Origin: Bacillota bacterium
Lineage (GTDB): Bacteria > Bacillota > Clostridia > Oscillospirales > Acutalibacteraceae
Length of the DNA: 9,381 bases
Assembly (NCBI GenBank): GCA_023397245.1
Contig: JAEWUH010000210.1
Span: 1-9,381 of the forward strand
Direction: 5' to 3'
In this document: one piece after another, positions 5,237 through 9,381 of the stretch
How the letters are laid out: every line of letters starts with the position of its first letter
How positions within the stretch are numbered: the stretch's first letter is position 1
Translations under genes and position numbers: made by a program
The notes under the pieces: generated by a model
Database searches by the model: none
What the model was told of the DNA's origin: nothing
Seen by the model: the letters and a program-made list of their open reading frames with translations, nothing else

Positions 5237-5256
5237 CCATTCTATGCTGTGATGAA

Positions 5257-6888
5257 TTAATACATACCGCCCATGCCCGGGTCAGCCGGAACAGCCGGAG
5301 CAGCAACAGGTTCTTTTTTATCGGTAACAAGGGATTCCGTAGTGAGCACCATGGCTGCAACGGAAGCAGCGTTCTGCAGAGCGGAACGTGTTACCTTGGT
5401 CGGGTCAACAATACCGAAGGAAAGCATATCGCCGTATTCTTCGGTGAGCGCGTTAAAGCCGTAGCCGACTTTGTTCGTCCTCTTAATGGTATCTACAATG
5501 ACGGAGCCTTCAAGGCCGGCATTTGCAGCGATCTGACGGATCGGCTCTTCCAAGACCTTCAGTACGATCTTTGCGCCGGTTTTCTCATCGCCCTCGCTCT
5601 GGTCGACTACCTTCTGTACGTCAGCGATTGTATCGATCAGCGCGACGCCGCCGCCAGCTACGATGCCTTCCTCAACTGCCGCCTTGGTAGCTGCAAGAGC
5701 ATCTTCAATGCGGAGCTTCTGTTCCTTCATTTCCACTTCGGTTGCAGCGCCGACCTTGATGACCGCTACGCCGCCGGAAAGCTTTGCAAGGCGCTCCTGG
5801 AGCTTTTCACGGTCAAAGTCGGAAGTGGTCGTTGCAATTTGGGAGCGAATCTGGGAAACTCTGGATTTAATCTCTTCCTTATCGCCGGAACCGTCAACGA
5901 TAATGGTGTTCTCTTTGTCCACCTTAATCTGACGCGCACGGCCGAGCTGTTCAACGGTCGTATCCTTTAACTCAAGGCCGAGTTCCTCGGAAATTACCTG
6001 GCCGCCGGTAAGAGTGGCGATATCGCGGAGCATTTCCTTTCTTCTGTCGCCGAAGCCGGGGGCCTTTACGCCTACGCAGACAAATGTGCCGCGCAGCTTA
6101 TTGAGGATCAATGTGGTAAGGGCTTCGCCCTCAATGTCCTCTGCGATGATGACAAGCTTTTTGCCGGACTGAACAATCTTTTCGAGCAGCGGCAGAATTT
6201 CCTGAATATTGGAAATTTTCTTGTCGGTGATCAGGACGTATGCATCGTCAATAACCGCTTCCATCTTATCGGTATCGGTTACCATATAAGGGGAAATGTA
6301 GCCACGGTCAAACATCATGCCCTCAACAACCTCGGAATAGGTCTCGGCCGTCTTGGACTCTTCAACGGTAATAACACCGTCGGATGTTACTTTTTCCATA
6401 GCCTCGGCAATGAGCTTGCCGATAAATTCGCTGGAAGCGGAAATCGTTGCTACGCGGGCGATATCATCGGAGCCGTCAACCTTCTTGGAATTCTTTTTCA
6501 GGGATTCAACGGCAACGCTGACTGCCTTTTCAATTCCCTTGTGTACGATCATCGGATTTGCACCGGCTGTTACATTCTTCATGCCTTCGCGGATAAGAGC
6601 TTGTGCCAGAAGAGTAGCGGTGGTTGTACCGTCGCCGGCTACATCGTTGGTTTTGGTGGCAACTTCTTTTACAAGCTGCGCGCCCATGTTCTCAAAAGGA
6701 TCGTCAAGCTCTACTTCCTTGGCAATGGTAACGCCGTCGTTAGTGATCAGCGGAGCGCCGAATTTTTTGTCGAGCACAACATTGCGGCCCTTAGGACCAA
6801 GGGTGATTTTTACTGTGTCAGCGAGCTGGTTAATACCGCTCAGTAAAGCTTTTCTGGCTTCTTCGCCGTAAATAATCTGTTTTGCCAT
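5257..6888 (-). CDS. groEL: Chaperonin GroEL (Hsp60)
   Basis: A 543-residue 60-kDa group I chaperonin, full length. It forms the double-ring chamber that folds cytosolic proteins with ATP and the GroES lid. Landmarks: ITLGPKGRNVVLD (28-40), TNDGVTIAKE (49-58), the ATP-site AGDGTTTAT (84-92, with D86 equivalent to E. coli D87), APGFGDRRKEML in the apical domain, the AAVEEGIVAGGG segment before the C-terminal equatorial part, and the Gly/Met-rich tail PGMGGMY. ATG 6888 follows GGAGG by 11 nt and gives the standard MAKQIIYGEEAR start. It lies 36 bp after groES, with no terminator seen between them, so the two are co-transcribed from the CIRCE-controlled promoter. No truncation or odd residue was noticed. 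Confidence 0.99.
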   Translation of the reverse strand: MAKQIIYGEEARKALLSGINQLADTVKITLGPKGRNVVLDKKFGAPLITNDGVTIAKEVELDDPFENMGAQLVKEVATKTNDVAGDGTTTATLLAQALIREGMKNVTAGANPMIVHKGIEKAVSVAVESLKKNSKKVDGSDDIARVATISASSEFIGKLIAEAMEKVTSDGVITVEESKTAETYSEVVEGMMFDRGYISPYMVTDTDKMEAVIDDAYVLITDKKISNIQEILPLLEKIVQSGKKLVIIAEDIEGEALTTLILNKLRGTFVCVGVKAPGFGDRRKEMLRDIATLTGGQVISEELGLELKDTTVEQLGRARQIKVDKENTIIVDGSGDKEEIKSRVSQIRSQIATTTSDFDREKLQERLAKLSGGVAVIKVGAATEVEMKEQKLRIEDALAATKAAVEEGIVAGGGVALIDTIADVQKVVDQSEGDEKTGAKIVLKVLEEPIRQIAANAGLEGSVIVDTIKRTNKVGYGFNALTEEYGDMLSFGIVDPTKVTRSALQNAASVAAMVLTTESLVTDKKEPVAAPAVPADPGMGGMY

Positions 6889-6924
6889 AATAACTGATTC
6901 CTCCGATATAAATTAATATTAATT

Positions 6925-7209
6925 TTATTCTACAACAGCGAGAATGTCGCTCTGACGGACGATAGTGTATTCCTGACCGTCCAGCTTGATCTCTGTTCCG
7001 GAATATTTGCTTGTGATAACCTTATCACCCTTCTTAACATACATGGTAACTTCCTTACCGTCCACAACACCGCCCGGGCCAACCTCGATTACGTCGGCAA
7101 TCTGCGGCTTCTCTTTTGCGGAACCGGCCAGAAGAATTCCGCTTTTTGTTGTTTCTTCGGCTTCTTCCATTTTGATAAGCACTCTGTCTGTTAAAGGTTT
7201 AATTGTCAT
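6925..7209 (-). CDS. groES: Co-chaperonin GroES (Hsp10)
   Basis: A 94-residue GroES, normal length. Heptameric lid that binds GroEL rings and closes the folding chamber. MTIKPLTDRVLIKMEEAEETTKSG (1-24) is the typical N-terminus running into the GroEL-binding mobile loop (SGILLAGSAKEKPQ, 23-36). VIEVGPGG (40-47), VKKGDKVI (58-65) and the C-terminal SDILAVVE follow. ATG 7209 has AAGGAGG 7 nt upstream. First gene of groES-groEL; a perfect CIRCE element lies in its leader, so it should be repressed by HrcA and induced by heat or protein-folding stress. hrcA itself is not in the window. Confidence 0.98.
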   Translation of the reverse strand: MTIKPLTDRVLIKMEEAEETTKSGILLAGSAKEKPQIADVIEVGPGGVVDGKEVTMYVKKGDKVITSKYSGTEIKLDGQEYTIVRQSDILAVVE

Positions 7210-7241
7210 AATATGTCCTCCTTAAAAATTAAGCTTTTCGT

Positions 7242-7268
7242 TTAGCACTCATTGTCTCCGAGTGCTAA
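7242..7268. promoter_or_regulatory. CIRCE operator (HrcA binding site)
   Basis: TTAGCACTC (7242-7250), 9-nt spacer, GAGTGCTAA (7260-7268): a perfect match to the CIRCE consensus. It starts at the expected transcription start of groES and ends 32 bp before the ATG, the usual position for HrcA repression. Confidence 0.97.
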
Positions 7269-7273
7269 ATACT

Positions 7274-7302
7274 ATTTTATATACTTGATAATAAAAAATC
7301 AA
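7274..7302 (-). promoter_or_regulatory. groES-groEL promoter (sigma-A type)
   Basis: TTGATT (7302-7297), 17-bp spacer, TAAAAT (7279-7274) on the minus strand, directly upstream of CIRCE. Predicted start is near 7267, so CIRCE forms the first bases of the mRNA. Confidence 0.75.
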
Positions 7303-7377
7303 TAGTTTTTCCATCAAATTTTGGAATTTAATAAATTATTTACAATTATGATCGGAATATGTAAGAGGCCGTTTCAC

Positions 7378-7406
7378 TCCCGATTTATTTTATTTTTTAC
7401 TCGGGA
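7378..7406. repeat. Short inverted repeat spanning the lipid kinase stop codon
   Basis: TCCCGA (7378-7383) and TCGGGA (7401-7406) flank 17 bp of A/T-rich DNA that contains the kinase TAA. The stem is short, the loop is long and no T-run follows on the minus strand, so it is a poor terminator. Nothing better was found between the kinase gene and the groES promoter. Confidence 0.3.
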
Positions 7407-8299
7407 ACTATAAAGTTGACCGCACAGGGAATCACTTTAAAATACTCCTGTTCCGTAGGGTGAACTTCACCGTCATAATTGGCGATTACTGGTTTTAAGG
7501 AAGACACCCTCATTTCCCTGCCCCGGCAATAGGTAAGGAGCCCTTTAAATTTCGGCGACTCGATGTGCCCGCCCTCCTTATAGATTTTGACAAGCGAGGG
7601 GATCATCGAAAAAGGCGGCTTTTTAATCAGGATAAAATCGAGCAGGCCGTCGTCCGGAACCGCTTTTGGCGCGCCGCAGTAGCCGCTTCCGTAATATTTT
7701 CCGCTGCCTGCAAGGGCGAACAGGTAATCGCCTTCATATTTTTTGTCTTCATCAATTTCTATTTTAAGGTGTTCCCCTATTTTCCCAAGTAAAACCTTTA
7801 CAAGAGCAACGTTATAAGCCATCGGACCGCTGAAAAGAGGAAGCGTTTTGAATTTTACCATTTCGTAGGCGACCCTTGCATCCATTCCGATGGAACAGAG
7901 ATTGATGGAAATCTGGTCTTTGGATTCGATCATGTCAACCTTCTTGGATTTTGCCGCGAGCTGCTTTTCGATGGAGAGGAAGCTCTCGATCTTGCCGAAG
8001 GTCTTTACAAAATCATTCCCGGAACCGCACGGAATAATTCCGACTTCCGCATTATCCATCCCGATCACGCCGGCCGCAACCTCACTGAGCGTACCGTCGC
8101 CCCCAACACCGAAAATTCGGACCGCGTCCCCTTTCGCGCCCTGCTGCTTTGCCAGCTCTGCGGCGTGTTTCGGGTAGTTTGTAACATGGCAGACCAGATC
8201 CATCCCGTTTGCCCTGAAATAGTTCTGTATATCCGGAAAAATCGTATTGTAAGGGTTTGTTTTTCCGGCGGACGGATTTATGATAAACACGTAACGCAT
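7397..8299 (-). CDS. Diacylglycerol kinase family lipid kinase (DagK/YegS type)
   Basis: A 300-residue soluble lipid kinase of the DAGK-catalytic superfamily, which phosphorylates diacylglycerol or a related lipid at the membrane face with ATP. The first motif is IINPSAGK (6-13), then the nucleotide-binding GGDGT (66-70) and PCGSGNDF (90-97). SIGMDARVAYE lies mid-protein, GAPKAVPDDGLLDFILI in the second domain, and YDGEV (275-279) near the C-terminus carries the probable catalytic-base Glu278, as in DgkB/YegS. Length is typical (290-310), and no membrane segment is apparent. ATG 8299 has GGAGG 6 nt upstream. It starts 31 bp after the methyltransferase gene, so the two are probably one transcript. 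The true lipid substrate cannot be told from sequence; diacylglycerol from lipoteichoic acid turnover is the usual Gram-positive role. Confidence 0.93.
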   Translation of the reverse strand: MRYVFIINPSAGKTNPYNTIFPDIQNYFRANGMDLVCHVTNYPKHAAELAKQQGAKGDAVRIFGVGGDGTLSEVAAGVIGMDNAEVGIIPCGSGNDFVKTFGKIESFLSIEKQLAAKSKKVDMIESKDQISINLCSIGMDARVAYEMVKFKTLPLFSGPMAYNVALVKVLLGKIGEHLKIEIDEDKKYEGDYLFALAGSGKYYGSGYCGAPKAVPDDGLLDFILIKKPPFSMIPSLVKIYKEGGHIESPKFKGLLTYCRGREMRVSSLKPVIANYDGEVHPTEQEYFKVIPCAVNFIVPE

Positions 8300-8330
8300 A
8301 GAAGCCCTCCTGTTTCCCTCTGGTTCGTCT

Positions 8331-9381
8331 TTATTTAAAGAACATATAGAACTGGCATTTTATCATGCCGTTGTAAAGCTTCCTGCGCCGGTCGGCCTTG
8401 CGGCCGAAGCAATCCTCAAAGGTCTCGTCCGGGCTGATGATTGAATAACTCCATCCGTGCTTTTGCTCAAAAACCCTGCCCATCGTCCTGTAAAGCTCTT
8501 CCGCCTGACGGATGTCCAGAAGCCGTTCGCCGTAGGGCGGATTGCAGATTACGCAGCCGTATTCTCCCAGCGCCTTAAAGTCGGAGATATCGCGCTTTTC
8601 CGCATGGATACGGGAAATCACCCCGGCCTTTTTCGCGTTTTCCAGCGTCAGCGTAACGGCCGCTCCGTCAATATCGTAGCCATACGCGGAAAACGCCGCG
8701 TCTCTGCGGACTAAGTCCTGCGCGCGTTTTCTCTCGCGCTGCCAGACCTCTTTATTGATATTCTGCCAGCGTTCCGCGGAAAAATGCCGCTGCATCCCCG
8801 GCGCAATATCGAGCGCGTACATTGCGGCTTCAATCAGGATGGTGCCGGAGCCGCAGAAGGGATCGATAAAATTGGCGTCGTGCCGAACGCGGGCAAGGTA
8901 TGCCATAGATGCCGCCAGCGTTTCCTTGATCGGCGCTTCGGTGGAGTTCGCACGATACCCGCGCTTATGCAGCCCCGCCCCGGAGGTATCGATCATTACG
9001 CTGACATTGTCTTTCATAATCAGAAACTGAATCTGATAAAGGCTGCCGGTTTCTTCAAACCAATCTACATGATACTTTTGCTTCAGGCGTTCTACGACCG
9101 CCTTTTTTATGATTGACTGACAATCCGGCACACTGGAGAGCTTTGAGCTCAGGCTTCTCCCCTTTACAGGAAACGCGTCGCTTTTTCCGATCCAGCGTTC
9201 CCACGGGATCGCTTTCACGCCCTGAAAAAGCTCTTCAAAGCTGCGGGCCTGAAAATACGCCGCCTGAATCAGAACCCTTTCCCCGTAGCGCGAACAGATA
9301 TTCGCGCGGGCAAGCATTTCGTCCGAGCCGTCAAAAACGACTCTGCCGTTCTGCGGTTCAACATTTTTCGCTTCCATTTTC
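8331..9381 (-). CDS. THUMP-domain class I SAM-dependent rRNA methyltransferase (RlmL/YpsC family), 5' end missing
   Basis: Partial: the frame is open to the right edge and lacks the family's N-terminal stretch of about 30 residues. The first Met visible (9377) falls within the region that normally follows the LGY-type strand, so it is probably internal. B. subtilis YpsC-type proteins are about 385 residues; 350 codons are seen. Counting from that Met, a THUMP-like RNA-binding part (about 35-130) is followed by the linker DTSGAGLHKRGYR (130-142). Then come SAM motif I, DPFCGSGT (172-179), an acidic motif YDIDG (234-238), and the N-6/N2-amino catalytic motif NPPYGERL (279-286). The NPPY motif suits methylation of an exocyclic amine, as in RlmL (23S rRNA m2G2445). 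The exact target is inferred from the family. It lies 31 bp before the lipid kinase gene. Confidence 0.92.
   Translation of the reverse strand, partial: KMEAKNVEPQNGRVVFDGSDEMLARANICSRYGERVLIQAAYFQARSFEELFQGVKAIPWERWIGKSDAFPVKGRSLSSKLSSVPDCQSIIKKAVVERLKQKYHVDWFEETGSLYQIQFLIMKDNVSVMIDTSGAGLHKRGYRANSTEAPIKETLAASMAYLARVRHDANFIDPFCGSGTILIEAAMYALDIAPGMQRHFSAERWQNINKEVWQRERKRAQDLVRRDAAFSAYGYDIDGAAVTLTLENAKKAGVISRIHAEKRDISDFKALGEYGCVICNPPYGERLLDIRQAEELYRTMGRVFEQKHGWSYSIISPDETFEDCFGRKADRRRKLYNGMIKCQFYMFFK

Larger units (their letters stand above)
4653..5256. other. Regulatory intergenic region between groEL and purE
   Basis: About 600 bp, richer in A+T than its flanks. In minus-strand order it holds the groEL terminator, an inverted repeat, a 46-bp imperfect palindrome, a promoter with a CRP/FNR-like site, a 26-codon ORF, a strong terminator, a second weak promoter and a hairpin before purE; each is listed separately. 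I looked for a purine riboswitch core and for PurBox pairs and saw neither. Confidence 0.7.

Noticed and set aside
4653..5256. Purine riboswitch or PurBox (PurR) control of purE
   Set aside because: I searched by eye for the conserved purine-riboswitch junction sequences and for paired CGAA-type PurBox sites on the minus strand and found no convincing match; a covariance-model search would settle it.
5118..5360. Minus-strand ORF of 80 codons starting inside the end of groEL
   Set aside because: It begins out of frame within groEL, has no ribosome binding site, and runs through the groEL terminator and the inverted repeat.
6353..6871. Plus-strand ORF of 172 codons antisense to groEL
   Set aside because: The Ser/Thr/Pro/Ala-rich composition is what the reverse complement of a groEL gene gives; no promoter or ribosome binding site was seen.
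7378..7406. Intrinsic terminator for the lipid kinase gene
   Set aside because: The stem is only 6 bp with a 17-nt loop and is followed by GTGAAAC rather than a U-run.
9375..9377. ATG at the right edge as the true start of the methyltransferase
   Set aside because: The protein would lack the conserved N-terminal strand of the THUMP methyltransferase family, and the frame remains open to the window edge, so the start probably lies outside.

Overview
The window looks like chromosomal housekeeping DNA from a Gram-positive anaerobe of the class Clostridia, most likely the Oscillospiraceae/Ruminococcaceae. The reasons are strong GGAGG-type ribosome binding sites, a CIRCE operator on groES-groEL, sigma-A-like promoters, clostridial-type PurN and PurD sequences, and a purine operon in which the usual bifunctional PurH is replaced by two separate proteins. 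The lineage is inferred from protein character only. Every convincing gene lies on the minus strand, so the region reads from high to low coordinates.

From the right edge: (1) a 5'-truncated THUMP-domain rRNA methyltransferase (8331-9381), followed 31 bp later by a DagK/YegS-type lipid kinase (7397-8299). (2) A textbook groES-groEL operon (5257-7209) with promoter, perfect CIRCE/HrcA operator at the transcription start, and an imperfect terminator. (3) A 600-bp regulatory region (4653-5256). It holds an apparent small transcription unit: a promoter with a CRP/FNR-like palindrome in its spacer, a strong ribosome binding site, a 26-codon ORF, and a clean intrinsic terminator 3 nt after the stop codon. 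A second weaker promoter and a hairpin follow, close to purE. (4) A purine operon purE-purM-purN-purO-AICAR formyltransferase-purD (4652 down to 1), tightly packed with overlapping stops and starts, and running off the left edge inside purD.

The purine genes cover step 2 (PurD), step 3 (PurN), step 5 (PurM), step 6 (PurE) and the last two steps, AICAR formylation and IMP ring closure. The last two are made by a stand-alone AICAR transformylase that resembles the C-terminal half of animal/fungal ATIC (FKHVSPAG active site) and an archaeal-type PurO cyclohydrolase encoded immediately upstream. PurF, PurC, PurL, PurB and PurK are not in the window.

The most interesting parts are the small ORF with its terminator in front of purE, which could be an independent small-protein gene or a translation-coupled attenuator, and the patchwork replacement of PurH. 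The rest is ordinary core genome. No mobile element, CRISPR array, tRNA or rRNA was seen.
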